Under the pieces are notes generated by a model that searched no databases, was not told the DNA's origin, and was given only the letters and a program-made list of their open reading frames with translations. The position numbers and the translations under genes are program-made. 64,000 nt of DNA, taken from Reclinomonas americana ATCC 50394. Taxonomy: Eukaryota; Jakobida; Jakobea; Jakobida. Of the stretch, positions 46,132-55,079 are shown one piece after another; positions within the stretch are counted from its first letter, which is position 1; each line of letters opens with the position of its first letter. Location: contig PS015009.1 of assembly GCA_048213135.1 (NCBI GenBank), forward strand, positions 1,798,001 to 1,862,000, in the 5' to 3' direction.

Positions 46132-46139
46132 TAACTTTG
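46132..46139 (+). promoter_or_regulatory. Putative -7 box upstream of asnB
   Basis: TAACTTTG (46132-46139) matches TAnnTTTG and lies 20 bases before the asnB ATG, so the leader would be short. No clean -33 TTTG was found. Confidence 0.45.
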
Positions 46140-46158
46140 CAACGAAAATCTTATATAT

Positions 46159-48069
46159 ATGTGTGGCATCTCCGGCTTTGCGGATTTCAATAAAAAAACT
46201 ACCCGTACCGATCTGGAAAAAATGAACCGTAGCATGGCGCACCGGGGCCCTGACGGGGAGGGGTATGCCATATACGATACAGCGGGAGCAGTTGTAGGAT
46301 TGGGGCACCGCAGGCTCAGCATAATCGACCTCACAGAAGGAGGAAGCCAGCCAAAAAGCTATGAAACGCTGCATATTACTTTTAATGGTGAAGTCTATAA
46401 TTACGAGGAGATAAAATCAATACTGGAACAAAAGGGTCACAGGTTCGACAGCCACAGTGATACGGAAGTGATCCTTCACGCTTACCAGGAATGGGGGAGC
46501 GAAGCCCTGCAGCAATTTGTAGGGATGTTCAGCTTCGCTATATATGATGAAAAGAACGGAAAGTTATTCGCCTGCCGCGACAGGGCCGGTGTTAAACCTT
46601 TTTTTTACTACTGGAATGAGGGGCTGCTTATTTTTGCTTCGGAACTGAAAGCGCTTGTACAGCATCCGGCATTCAAAAAAGAGATCAGCATTGACGCTGC
46701 AGGAGCCTATCTGCAATATGGTTATGTACCTACACCCCACTGTATATACAAGAACACGTATAAATTAAAGCCCGGGCATTTTCTTGAACTGGACCTGAAC
46801 TCCCGTACACTCAATACACAGCAATATTGGAATGTTTACGATGCCTATAATCAGCCACAGCTTGATATCAGCATGGAAGAAGCATTGAGCGAAACGGAAA
46901 AGGTACTTGCCAAAGCATTTCAATATCGTATGGTAAGCGATGTACCCGTTGGCGTTTTCCTGAGCGGGGGGTACGACAGCGCCTGCGTAACCTCTCTTTT
47001 ACAGGTGAACAATACGGAGCGGATTAAAACTTTCACCATAGGAGTTCCTGATGCCGGTCTGAATGAAGCACCTTACGCGAAAGATGTGGCAGCCCATCTA
47101 GGGACGGATCATACAGAATATTACTGTACACAAAAAGAAGCCCTGGAAATAGTTCCGCAACTACCTTTTTTTTATGACGAACCCTTTGCCGACAGCAGTG
47201 CTATTCCCACTACGCTGGTGAGCAGGATCGCCCGTGAAAAGGTAACCGTAGCGCTTTCCGCCGATGCCGGTGATGAAATATTTGCCGGGTATAACCGCTA
47301 TGACTATATCATGCGGTATGGAACAAAACTGAAAAAAATACCAGGGTTTATCCGCAAAACCGTAGCGGCTACCATGAATATGGTTCCGGCCGACAATATT
47401 CCCGTTCTCAATAAAAAATACCTGTTCCACAGCCGTTATGAAAAGCTGAAAACTTTTCTAAAGAATCCGTCTGAGGAAAATATACTGCTCAATATTACCA
47501 GGCAGATGAGCGATAAAGAGATCGCGTCGCTTTTTAAAGCACCCATACACCGGTTGATAACGGCATTCGACAGCAAAGAGCTGGCACAGGTCAATCATTC
47601 ACCCCTGACCTATATGATGGCTGTTGATTACCAGACTTACCTGCTCGACGACATCCTCCAGAAAGTAGACAGGGCCACGATGAGCGTCAGCCTGGAAGGA
47701 AGAGAACCCTTCCTCGATCAGCATATCATTGAATGGGCGGCCCGGCTTCCCATGCAGTATAAATATAATAATGGTAACAAAAAGTTCATCATTAAGGAGA
47801 TCGTACACAAATACATTCCTAAGGAAATGATGGACAGGCCTAAAATGGGATTCGGTATTCCCATCGCCAGCTGGCTGGAGAAAGAGCTGAAGCCTTTTGT
47901 AGACCGGTATTTTGATGAAGCCTTTATCGAAAAACAGGGGCTTTTCAATAATGAAGTGATCCAGCGGTACAGGAGATCATTCTATAACGGCCGTAAAGAA
48001 AGGGCGGAAAGAATATGGTTCATCCTGATGTTCCAGATGTGGTACGATAAGTGGATGAATAATAATTAA
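46159..48069 (+). CDS. asnB: Asparagine synthase (glutamine-hydrolysing)
   Basis: 636 residues. Cys2 nucleophile in MCGISGFADF, the Ntn glutaminase marks MAHRGPDGEG and HRRLSIIDL, ITFNGEVYNYEEI, then the synthetase domain with the pyrophosphate loop GVFLSGGYDSACV (S-G-G-x-D-S) and FYDEPFADSSAIPT. In glycan loci such enzymes (WbpS-like) often amidate uronic-acid sugars rather than make asparagine. The WlbA/WlbB-like genes in this cluster suggest a uronic-acid substrate. The role in amino-acid metabolism remains possible. Confidence 0.92.
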   Translation: MCGISGFADFNKKTTRTDLEKMNRSMAHRGPDGEGYAIYDTAGAVVGLGHRRLSIIDLTEGGSQPKSYETLHITFNGEVYNYEEIKSILEQKGHRFDSHSDTEVILHAYQEWGSEALQQFVGMFSFAIYDEKNGKLFACRDRAGVKPFFYYWNEGLLIFASELKALVQHPAFKKEISIDAAGAYLQYGYVPTPHCIYKNTYKLKPGHFLELDLNSRTLNTQQYWNVYDAYNQPQLDISMEEALSETEKVLAKAFQYRMVSDVPVGVFLSGGYDSACVTSLLQVNNTERIKTFTIGVPDAGLNEAPYAKDVAAHLGTDHTEYYCTQKEALEIVPQLPFFYDEPFADSSAIPTTLVSRIAREKVTVALSADAGDEIFAGYNRYDYIMRYGTKLKKIPGFIRKTVAATMNMVPADNIPVLNKKYLFHSRYEKLKTFLKNPSEENILLNITRQMSDKEIASLFKAPIHRLITAFDSKELAQVNHSPLTYMMAVDYQTYLLDDILQKVDRATMSVSLEGREPFLDQHIIEWAARLPMQYKYNNGNKKFIIKEIVHKYIPKEMMDRPKMGFGIPIASWLEKELKPFVDRYFDEAFIEKQGLFNNEVIQRYRRSFYNGRKERAERIWFILMFQMWYDKWMNNN

Positions 48070-48132
48070 CGGTGCGGGTGCGTTATGAAGTGTGCATAAA
48101 AGAGACATCAATCATAACATATAATTTAACTC

Positions 48133-49431
48133 ATTACTATTACTAACCGCTTTTCACAATACCTGAATCACCCGGCATTCCGGTCGCTGGGTATTTATAC
48201 TTTCACCAACTTTTTTGGAAAAGGCGTAGCCTTCCTGTTACTGCCCTATTTTACCAATGTGCTGAGCAAAAGCGATATGGGGCTGATCAACCTGTTCAGC
48301 AGCGCCATGATATTCCTGATCCCTTTTATCTCCATGGGGGTTCTCCAGTCTGTAAATACCGAATTCTTCAAACTGGATAAGAAAAATTTCAGGAGCCTCT
48401 TCAGCACCAGCCTCATTCTTCCGCTCGCTGTTTTCCTGCTTTCGTTGCTGGCTTTCTGGATTTTCCGGGAAGTACTGATGACACAATATTCCTTTCCTTC
48501 CATTTTTATATGGCTGATACCAGTCGTTACCTTTCTTTCCTTTATCAGCCAGCACGCGATGAACCTGATCAGGAATGAAGAGCGGCCCAACCTGTTTATG
48601 GGCGTTGTGCTGGGAAGGCTGTTTATCGAGATCGGTCTTGCCGTAGGGCTGATCAGCCTGGCAGGATGGGCATGGGAAGGACGTATTACCGGCATCGCGG
48701 TATCCTACATGGTGTTTGGTTTATACGCTTTCTGGTACTTTAATAAAAAACAATATCTTTTCGGGCAGATCAGGAAAGAGATACTGAAAGATGAACTCCT
48801 GTTCAGTGTACCCATCATACTCATGCAGTTCAGCACCTTTTGCATGAACTATTCCGACAGTTTTTTTCTTTCCCATTTTACTTCCGATAACAACGCTGAA
48901 GTGGGCGTGTACAGTATCGCCTGCGTTTTTGCTTCCATCATCATTACCCTCAGTTCAGCGCTGCTGCAGTATGTTCATCCCCGCATATTCCGCCTGCTTT
49001 CGGAATCCGTCATCAATTATCGTGCTATCAGGAAACATTTTTTGCTGTATATAGGGGTCATGACAGGCGGGTTGATACTGTTGCTGGTATTTGTGCCGTT
49101 GGCTTATTTGTGGGTCATCAATAAGAACTACCGCTCAGGTATGCAGTATTATTACCTGCTTTGTATCGGGTATTACCTCTGGACGATTGCCTATCTCTTC
49201 TTTTCTTTCCTGCTGTATTACAAACAAAAGAAGACGATCATTTTCCTCTCCGTTTCATTTATCGTGATCAGCCTTACCAGCAATTACTTCTTCATCAGCC
49301 GCATGGCGGCCTGGGGAGGTGCTATTTCTGTTTGTGCCAGTTATACTATTGTGCTCATATTAACGTTATGGGTTACCCGCAAACAAATGGGGTTCCTGTT
49401 TGAAAAGACTGAACCTGAAAAGAACCAATAA
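48133..49431 (+). CDS. Polysaccharide flippase (Wzx-like), no ATG start
   Basis: About 432 residues. The conserved opening FRSLGIYTFTNFFGKGVAFL, then LLPYFTNVLSKSDMGLINLF, is typical of Wzx, yet lies upstream of the first conventional start (GTG 48259). In this frame the preceding stop is TAA at 48127-48129 and only ATT codons (48133, 48139) can start; ATT 48133 is used here. The middle has NYSDSFFLSHFTSDNNAEVG and GVYSIACVFASI; about 12-14 helices are expected. It is the second Wzx-type flippase in this region. The following glycosyltransferase begins three bases after its stop. Confidence 0.83.
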   Translation: MTITNRFSQYLNHPAFRSLGIYTFTNFFGKGVAFLLLPYFTNVLSKSDMGLINLFSSAMIFLIPFISMGVLQSVNTEFFKLDKKNFRSLFSTSLILPLAVFLLSLLAFWIFREVLMTQYSFPSIFIWLIPVVTFLSFISQHAMNLIRNEERPNLFMGVVLGRLFIEIGLAVGLISLAGWAWEGRITGIAVSYMVFGLYAFWYFNKKQYLFGQIRKEILKDELLFSVPIILMQFSTFCMNYSDSFFLSHFTSDNNAEVGVYSIACVFASIIITLSSALLQYVHPRIFRLLSESVINYRAIRKHFLLYIGVMTGGLILLLVFVPLAYLWVINKNYRSGMQYYYLLCIGYYLWTIAYLFFSFLLYYKQKKTIIFLSVSFIVISLTSNYFFISRMAAWGGAISVCASYTIVLILTLWVTRKQMGFLFEKTEPEKNQ

Positions 49432-49434
49432 CCA

Positions 49435-50505
49435 ATGGAAAAAAAGACCATACTGCATGTGATCGACTATATGGGAAGAGGCGGCGCCGAAACCATGCTG
49501 GTAAAGGTGTTGCGGGAATTGAAGGAATACCACAATATTGTGGTTACTGTAAATGAGCAGAATAATTTCGGAGATGATTTTTCCTGTGATGAGTACCACT
49601 GCCTTAAAATGGGGTCGTTCCGCAATTTCCCGTTGGCGGCATGGCGACTGAGGAAATACCTCAAAGGAAAAAAGATTGACGCTGTACATTCACACCTGTT
49701 GCTGTCTACCCTCGTAGCCAGGCTGGGTGTGCCACGCGGTACCCCGTTCATCACCACTATTCATACCAACGTTGAAAAATCGAATGATTACCGTAAATGG
49801 TATCTCCGTTTCCTTGAAAAGTTTACCTACCGCCTGCACAGGAATATTATTATAGGGGTATCACAATCGGTGCTGGAAGGGTATTTCAGGTTCCTGGGGC
49901 ATAAGCCGTACAAAAGTTACCTGCTGTATACCTTTGTTGACCTGAAGGAGTTCAGCGGCCCGGGTGCCGTAACCCGCAGCCGGCCTGTTCCGTTCCGGCT
50001 GATAGCGGTAGGCGCCCTGCGTCATCCCAAAAACCAGCAGTACCTGGTAAAAGCATTTGAAAAACTGGACAGGGAGCGGTTTGAACTGCATATTTATGGT
50101 ACAGGCGTGCAGGAAGCGGAACTGGGTGCCCTGGTAGCCGATACCGGTGTTAACGTGATCATGAAAGGTGAAGTCAGGGGTATCAGCCAACTGTTGCCGC
50201 AATATGATGCTTATGTGATGCCTTCTTTTTATGAAGGTTTCTCTTTAAGTGTGCTGGAAGCTATGGCGATGCGCATGCCTATGCTGCTGAGTGATATTCC
50301 GTCCTTCAGGGAGCAATGTGCAGACACGGCGTTATATTTTGATCTTAACGATACCAGTAGTTTCATTGGAAAACTGCAGCAACTGGCAGGCGATGATGAC
50401 CTGAGGGATCAGTTGGGCGCAGCTGCCCGGCAAAGAGCGGAGACCAATTTTTCACTCGACCATCATATGGCCGGGCTAAGGAAAATTTACCAGGAAAATT
50501 TCTGA
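49435..50505 (+). CDS. Glycosyltransferase family 4
   Basis: 356-residue GT-B enzyme. N-terminal ILHVIDYMGRGGAETMLVKV with the GGAE acceptor loop; AVHSHLLLSTLVARLG; FRLIAVGALRHPKNQQYLVK and YVMPSFYEGFSLSVLEAMAM with the E-G-F-S-x-x-x-x-E acidic site. Its donor and acceptor are unknown. It is in an operon with the flippase upstream. Confidence 0.88.
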   Translation: MEKKTILHVIDYMGRGGAETMLVKVLRELKEYHNIVVTVNEQNNFGDDFSCDEYHCLKMGSFRNFPLAAWRLRKYLKGKKIDAVHSHLLLSTLVARLGVPRGTPFITTIHTNVEKSNDYRKWYLRFLEKFTYRLHRNIIIGVSQSVLEGYFRFLGHKPYKSYLLYTFVDLKEFSGPGAVTRSRPVPFRLIAVGALRHPKNQQYLVKAFEKLDRERFELHIYGTGVQEAELGALVADTGVNVIMKGEVRGISQLLPQYDAYVMPSFYEGFSLSVLEAMAMRMPMLLSDIPSFREQCADTALYFDLNDTSSFIGKLQQLAGDDDLRDQLGAAARQRAETNFSLDHHMAGLRKIYQENF

Positions 50506-50524
50506 CGAAAAACGAACAGGGAAC

Positions 50525-51760
50525 ATGCAAACCAGGCATATACTTTTTATTTCTTATGATGGCATGACCGACCCGCTCGGGCAAAGCCAGGTAATACCCT
50601 ACCTGGCGGGGCTCACAAAAGAAGGGTACACCTTTACGGTTATGAGTTGCGATAAACCGGAAAAATACCGGTCGCATAAGGCGTATGTCGAAAAACTGAT
50701 TGAACCCTATCCCATCCGGTGGATATCGCTTCCTTATCATAAAAGGCCGCCGGTATTGTCATCGGTATATGATTTCTGGCAACTGAAAAAAGCCGCCCGC
50801 CGGCTGCACCGCGAACACCCGGTAGACATGGTGCATACCCGCCCCGGCGTACCGCAACTGGTAGCATTATATCTTAAAAAGAAATTCGGGATCAGGTTTA
50901 TGAACGATATCCGCGGCTTCTGGGCAGATGAAAGGGTGGATGGCGGTATGTGGAATCTTTCCAACCCGCTTTATAAGACCGTTTACAATTTCTTTAAAAG
51001 AAAAGAGGACGATTGCATCCGTGTGGCCGATTACAACACCTGCCTTACCTACAAAGCACAGGAAGAAATAGGAAAATGGGATCATCTTCCCCAACCCGTT
51101 AAGGTTGATGTGGTGCCCTGCAGTGTGGACCTGGAGCTGTTCAACCCCGCTGCGGTTGACCCATTATTAAAAGAACGGTTTGCCGCGGAACTGGGCATTG
51201 CCAAAGATGATTTTGTGATCAGCTACCTCGGGTCTATTGGTGGATGGTATATGACAAAGGAAATGATGCAGTTTGCCGCTATCCTCTTGCAGAAAATGCC
51301 GCATGCCCGGTTCCTGTTCATCTCCAATAATAATCATGAAGATATCCTGGCAGCAGCAAAACAGTTCGGTATACCGGCGGACAGGATCATCGTGAAATTC
51401 GGGAAAAGGCATGAAGTGCCGGTCCTGCTGTCTTTCAGCAGCTTTTCATTGTTTTTCATCAAGCCCTGTTATTCTAAACTGTCTTCGTCGCCAACCAAGC
51501 ACGGGGAGATCATGGCCATGGGCATACCGGTGATCGCCAACAGCGGTGTGGGCGATGTAAAGGAGATCATAGAAAAATACAAAGCCGGTTATGTGCTGGA
51601 TGGTTTCGGTGAAACGGAAATGCAGGCCGTGGCAGAGAGCATCAGCAGGGGAGAGCAACAATTCGATCCTGTTGCTATCCGTGAAGGAGCAAAGGATTTT
51701 TACAACCTGGAGAAGACGCTGGAAGTGTACGCTTCGGTTTATAAGAAATGCTTTGTTTAA
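50525..51760 (+). CDS. Glycosyltransferase family 4
   Basis: 411-residue GT-B enzyme. ILFISYDGMTDPLGQSQVIP starts it, with MVHTRPGVPQLVALYLKKKF, the highly conserved FMNDIRGFWADERVDGGMW, and DDFVISYLGSIGGWYMTKEM in the donor half. The usual E-G-x-x acidic site appears as SPTKHGEIMAMGIPVIANSG. This is the glycosyltransferase type near PelF/WbuB-like, common in Bacteroidota glycan clusters. Sugar unknown. Confidence 0.86.
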   Translation: MQTRHILFISYDGMTDPLGQSQVIPYLAGLTKEGYTFTVMSCDKPEKYRSHKAYVEKLIEPYPIRWISLPYHKRPPVLSSVYDFWQLKKAARRLHREHPVDMVHTRPGVPQLVALYLKKKFGIRFMNDIRGFWADERVDGGMWNLSNPLYKTVYNFFKRKEDDCIRVADYNTCLTYKAQEEIGKWDHLPQPVKVDVVPCSVDLELFNPAAVDPLLKERFAAELGIAKDDFVISYLGSIGGWYMTKEMMQFAAILLQKMPHARFLFISNNNHEDILAAAKQFGIPADRIIVKFGKRHEVPVLLSFSSFSLFFIKPCYSKLSSSPTKHGEIMAMGIPVIANSGVGDVKEIIEKYKAGYVLDGFGETEMQAVAESISRGEQQFDPVAIREGAKDFYNLEKTLEVYASVYKKCFV

Positions 51761-51770
51761 TGTGCGGATG

Positions 51771-51875
51771 AGTGAATGTGCAAATACGTGAATATGCGAA
51801 TGGGCAAATGCAAACACATGCCGGATAAAAAGCAGTTAAGCTGAAGAAATTTTCACATTCGCATATTTGCAAATT
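51771..51875. repeat. AT-rich word repeat with a long imperfect hairpin
   Basis: The 164-base gap before glf carries repeated words of 7-9 bases (gaatgtgc, aaatacgt, gaatatgc, gaatgggc, aaatgc). AATATGCGAATG (51791-51802) pairs perfectly with CATTCGCATATT (51856-51867), so a large stem-loop can form, close after the stop of the glycosyltransferase. A related stretch is at 20347-20373. It may end or weaken transcription, or be a mobile palindrome. Confidence 0.6.
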
Positions 51876-51905
51876 TTCTTATTTCGGTACCACATAGACC
51901 CACTT

Positions 51906-51913
51906 TAATTTTG
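51906..51913 (+). promoter_or_regulatory. Putative -7 box upstream of glf
   Basis: TAATTTTG (51906-51913) matches TAnnTTTG, 12 bases before the glf ATG, which would give a very short leader. It lies just after the hairpin repeat, so glf may start a new transcript. Confidence 0.4.
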
Positions 51914-51924
51914 ATAAAACAGCT

Positions 51925-53079
51925 ATGAAAAAATATTTAATTATCGGTTCCGGCTTCTCCGGCGCAGTGCTGGCTAACCGGCTGGTAACACAATCAGATT
52001 GCAGCATTGATATCTGGGACGAACGTGATCATATTGGCGGTAACTGCCATACCCAAAGGGATGAAAAGACCGGCATTATGGTGCACCAGTATGGTCCGCA
52101 TATTTTTAATACCGACAAAAAAGAGATATGGGATTTTGTGAACAGTTTCACAGAATTCAGGCCCTATGTGCACCGGGTAAAGGCCATGAGCAACGGCAAA
52201 GTATATTCGCTGCCGGTGAATCTTCATACCATTAACCAGTTGTTTGGTAAATCATTTACACCAGACGAAGCCCGGGCTTTTCTGGAAACACTCGCCGACA
52301 CCTCCATTTCCGATCCGCAGAATTTTGAAGAGCAGGCTTTGCGTTTCATTGGCAGGGAACTGTACAACGCTTTTTTTTATGGGTATACCAAAAAGCAATG
52401 GGGTTGCGAACCCACCGAGCTGCCGGCATCGATCCTGAAAAGGATACCTGTAAGGTTCAACTATGACGACAACTACCACAATAACCTGTTTACCGGCATA
52501 CCCGTGGAAGGTTATTCCGCGTTGATCGGTAAAATGATGGATCATCCCTCCATACAGGTCACCCTCGGAAAAAAATTCAACAGCCATATGGATGTATCGG
52601 CTTATGACCATGTATTTTATACCGGCCCGGTTGACGCTTACTTTGACTTTGTACACGGGCGCCTGGGCTATCGCACCGTAACTTTTGAAACCCATTACGC
52701 CAATGGCGATTACCAGGGCGTTACGCAAATGAACTTCTGCGATGCGGAAGTGCCTTACACACGCATCACCGAGCACAAACATTTTACCAACTGGGAACAG
52801 CACGACCAAACCATCTATTTCAAGGAATTCAGTAAAGAGACCACTCCCGACGATATACCATATTATCCCAAACGGCTGGCGCAGGATAAAGAATTGCTGA
52901 TGAAATACCGGGCCGACGCTGAAGCACTGCAAGGAGTGTCTTTCCTGGGGCGCCTGGCTACTTACCGGTATATGGATATGCACCATGTAATTGGTGAAGC
53001 GCTCGATTATGCAACAAGATTCCTTCAGTCACAATCTTCAGGAGAAAAGCCGCCGGTTTTTCCCAATACTGAACAATAG
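51925..53079 (+). CDS. glf: UDP-galactopyranose mutase
   Basis: 384 residues. The FAD-binding YLIIGSGFSGAVLANRLV is followed by HIGGNCHTQRDEKTG, MVHQYGPHIFNTDKKEIWDF and the typical GYTKKQWGCEPTELPASILK; GRLATYRYMDMHHVIGEALD forms the flavin-side C-terminus. It interconverts UDP-galactopyranose and UDP-galactofuranose in the cytoplasm, so the cluster's glycan likely contains galactofuranose. A GlfT-like transferase is 2 kb downstream. Confidence 0.95.
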   Translation: MKKYLIIGSGFSGAVLANRLVTQSDCSIDIWDERDHIGGNCHTQRDEKTGIMVHQYGPHIFNTDKKEIWDFVNSFTEFRPYVHRVKAMSNGKVYSLPVNLHTINQLFGKSFTPDEARAFLETLADTSISDPQNFEEQALRFIGRELYNAFFYGYTKKQWGCEPTELPASILKRIPVRFNYDDNYHNNLFTGIPVEGYSALIGKMMDHPSIQVTLGKKFNSHMDVSAYDHVFYTGPVDAYFDFVHGRLGYRTVTFETHYANGDYQGVTQMNFCDAEVPYTRITEHKHFTNWEQHDQTIYFKEFSKETTPDDIPYYPKRLAQDKELLMKYRADAEALQGVSFLGRLATYRYMDMHHVIGEALDYATRFLQSQSSGEKPPVFPNTEQ

Positions 53080-53084
53080 CACCC

Positions 53085-53092
53085 TATATTTG
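53085..53092 (+). promoter_or_regulatory. Putative -7 box upstream of the deacetylase
   Basis: TATATTTG (53085-53092) is an exact TAnnTTTG match located six bases after the glf stop. The deacetylase start at 53167 would then have a leader of about 65 bases. Confidence 0.45.
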
Positions 53093-53166
53093 CAGGCAAA
53101 CGGTAGATGCCGGGAAAGAGACCTTGTGTATTTACGCGACGACATTTCCCGGGCTTAAGAAACTTT

Positions 53167-54159
53167 ATGACTGAACAGAAGGAAACCGGCAACTTTGTAA
53201 TATCCCTTGATTTCGAGATTTACTGGGGCGTGTGGGATGTGGTGTCTCTGGATCAATACCGGGAGCACCTGCTTGGCGTACGTAAAGTGATCCCCTCGCT
53301 GCTTGATCTCTTTGGCCGCTATCATATACAGGCCACATTCGCCACCGTAGGTTTTCTGTTCTTTGAGAACAGGAAAGCGTTGCTGGAAGCACTGCCGGCG
53401 CTGCAGCCGCAATATGACAACCCGGATATCTCCCCGTATAAAAATCAAATGGATAAAGTGGGCGAAAATGAAGCCGGCGATCCCTTCCACTTTGCGGGTT
53501 CACTGATCCGCATGATACAATCGGCAGGACAGGAAGTAGCCTGCCATACCTTTTCCCATTATTATTGCCTGGAAACGGGACAAACTATCAATGACTTCCG
53601 TGCCGATCTGCAGGCCGCCAAACATATTGCAGAAAAATGGGGTATTGAACTGAAAAGTTTTGTCTTTCCCCGCAACCAGTATAACGAGGCCTACCTGAAA
53701 GTATGCCATGAAGAAGGGATCACTTCTTTCAGGGGTAATGAGGTGTCGTGGATATATACGGCTAAAACAACAGAAGGAGAAACCTACCTGCGGCGCGGCG
53801 CCCGACTGCTGGATGCTTACATCAACCTGAGCGGGCATCACTGCTATTCTTATGGGTATATGAAAAGTGCCGTTCCGTTCAATATCCCGTCCAGCCGCTT
53901 CCTGAGGCCTTATTCAGGAAAGTTTTCCCCTCTGGAATGGCTCAGGCTGCGCCGCATAAAAAAGGGGATGACGCACGCCGCCAAACACGGACTTACCTAT
54001 CACCTCTGGTGGCACCCGCATAACTTCGGCATCAACCTGGAACAGAACATCGCATTCCTCGAAAAAATATTGATACATTACCAATACCTTTCACAACGAT
54101 ACGGTTTCCGCAATGCCAGTATGCAACAGCTGGCTAATATTTTAAGTCAGCACCCATGA
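53167..54159 (+). CDS. Polysaccharide deacetylase-family protein (NodB/CE4-like)
   Basis: About 330 residues from ATG 53167; an in-frame ATG at 53107 adds 20 basic residues without similarity. NodB-type motifs in variant form: the first motif is VISLDFEIYWGVWD (D-F-E rather than D-D), the second EVACHTFSHYYC (H-x3-H, metal ligands), and the third KSFVFPRNQYNEAYL. This D-F-E group includes enzymes removing N-acyl groups from amino sugars. It overlaps the formyltransferase by four bases, as a deformylase or deacetylase acting with that enzyme would. Confidence 0.8.
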   Translation: MTEQKETGNFVISLDFEIYWGVWDVVSLDQYREHLLGVRKVIPSLLDLFGRYHIQATFATVGFLFFENRKALLEALPALQPQYDNPDISPYKNQMDKVGENEAGDPFHFAGSLIRMIQSAGQEVACHTFSHYYCLETGQTINDFRADLQAAKHIAEKWGIELKSFVFPRNQYNEAYLKVCHEEGITSFRGNEVSWIYTAKTTEGETYLRRGARLLDAYINLSGHHCYSYGYMKSAVPFNIPSSRFLRPYSGKFSPLEWLRLRRIKKGMTHAAKHGLTYHLWWHPHNFGINLEQNIAFLEKILIHYQYLSQRYGFRNASMQQLANILSQHP

Positions 54160-54926
54160 GTCAGCCACGCATCGTTTTACTGGCGGGAGACGGAGATTCC
54201 ACCCGTATCCTTTATCACGAACTGGTAAAAGAGTTTACTATTGACCGGGTAATACTGGAAGCGCCGGTACCTAAAAAACAATTCCTAAAAAAGCGGATCA
54301 AAAAACTCGGATGGGCAAAAGTATCTGCGCAGGTACTTTTCCAGGCTACGGTTGTTCCATTGCTTTCCAGGTTTTCCGCACGCCGGAGGAAAGAAATACT
54401 GGAACAACATCATCTTGATGACAGCCCCATTCCCGGGAATGTCATCACCCACGTAACCTCCGTTAATGATGATGCCTGTATGGCCCTGCTGCAGCAATTG
54501 CAGCCCGGCATTGTGGTGGTGAACGGTACCCGCATTATCGCTTCACGAATCCTGAAATCAGTTGATGCCCGGTTTGTGAACACCCATGCCGGCATCACAC
54601 CCAAATACAGGGGTGTGCATGGCGCATACTGGGCGCTTGTGAACAACGATCGGGAACACTGCGGGGTAACAGTGCACCTCGTTGATCCGGGAATAGACAC
54701 CGGTGCGGTTATATACCAGCAAATAGTACAACCTTCATCTGCTGATAATTTTACCACCTACCCCCTTCTCCAGCTGGCTGCAGGCATACCGCTCATGAAA
54801 AAAGCGATAGCCGATATTATTTCCGGTCATCTTCAACTGGTTGCAGGTACTGCGGAAAGCCATCTCTGGTCGCATCCCGGTATCTTTCAATACCTCTTTA
54901 ACCGCTGGTTCCGAGGGAAAAAATAA
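54156..54926 (+). CDS. Formyltransferase-family protein
   Basis: 256 residues. The formyl transferase catalytic region is clear: VNTHAGITPKYRGVHGAYWA (N-x-H, the catalytic Asn and His), HCGVTVHLVDPGIDTGAVIY with the catalytic Asp. The N-terminal Rossmann part is RIVLLAGDGDSTRILYHELV. N10-formyl-tetrahydrofolate is the expected donor, and the acceptor is probably an amino-sugar nucleotide (as for ArnA, VioF, WlaRD). It is coupled to the deacetylase-like gene. Length is shorter than methionyl-tRNA formyltransferase and no tRNA-binding C-terminal domain is present. Confidence 0.85.
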   Translation: MSQPRIVLLAGDGDSTRILYHELVKEFTIDRVILEAPVPKKQFLKKRIKKLGWAKVSAQVLFQATVVPLLSRFSARRRKEILEQHHLDDSPIPGNVITHVTSVNDDACMALLQQLQPGIVVVNGTRIIASRILKSVDARFVNTHAGITPKYRGVHGAYWALVNNDREHCGVTVHLVDPGIDTGAVIYQQIVQPSSADNFTTYPLLQLAAGIPLMKKAIADIISGHLQLVAGTAESHLWSHPGIFQYLFNRWFRGKK

Positions 54927-55079
54927 GCCCCCAACTCCTTCGTACAATTACGGTACCACAGCGGGAACTACCTGACTTTCAGACCCTGCGGAAAAAATCT
55001 TCCAAAAAATACAATAAGCGGATTCTCACTCCGTTATACTACTGTCCAATTATTCTATTTAAAATCTAATACCATTCCT

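Noticed and set aside
51771-51875. Possible CRISPR array because of repeated short words
   Set aside because: Words are 7-9 bases, vary in sequence and have no regular spacers; no cas genes are present.
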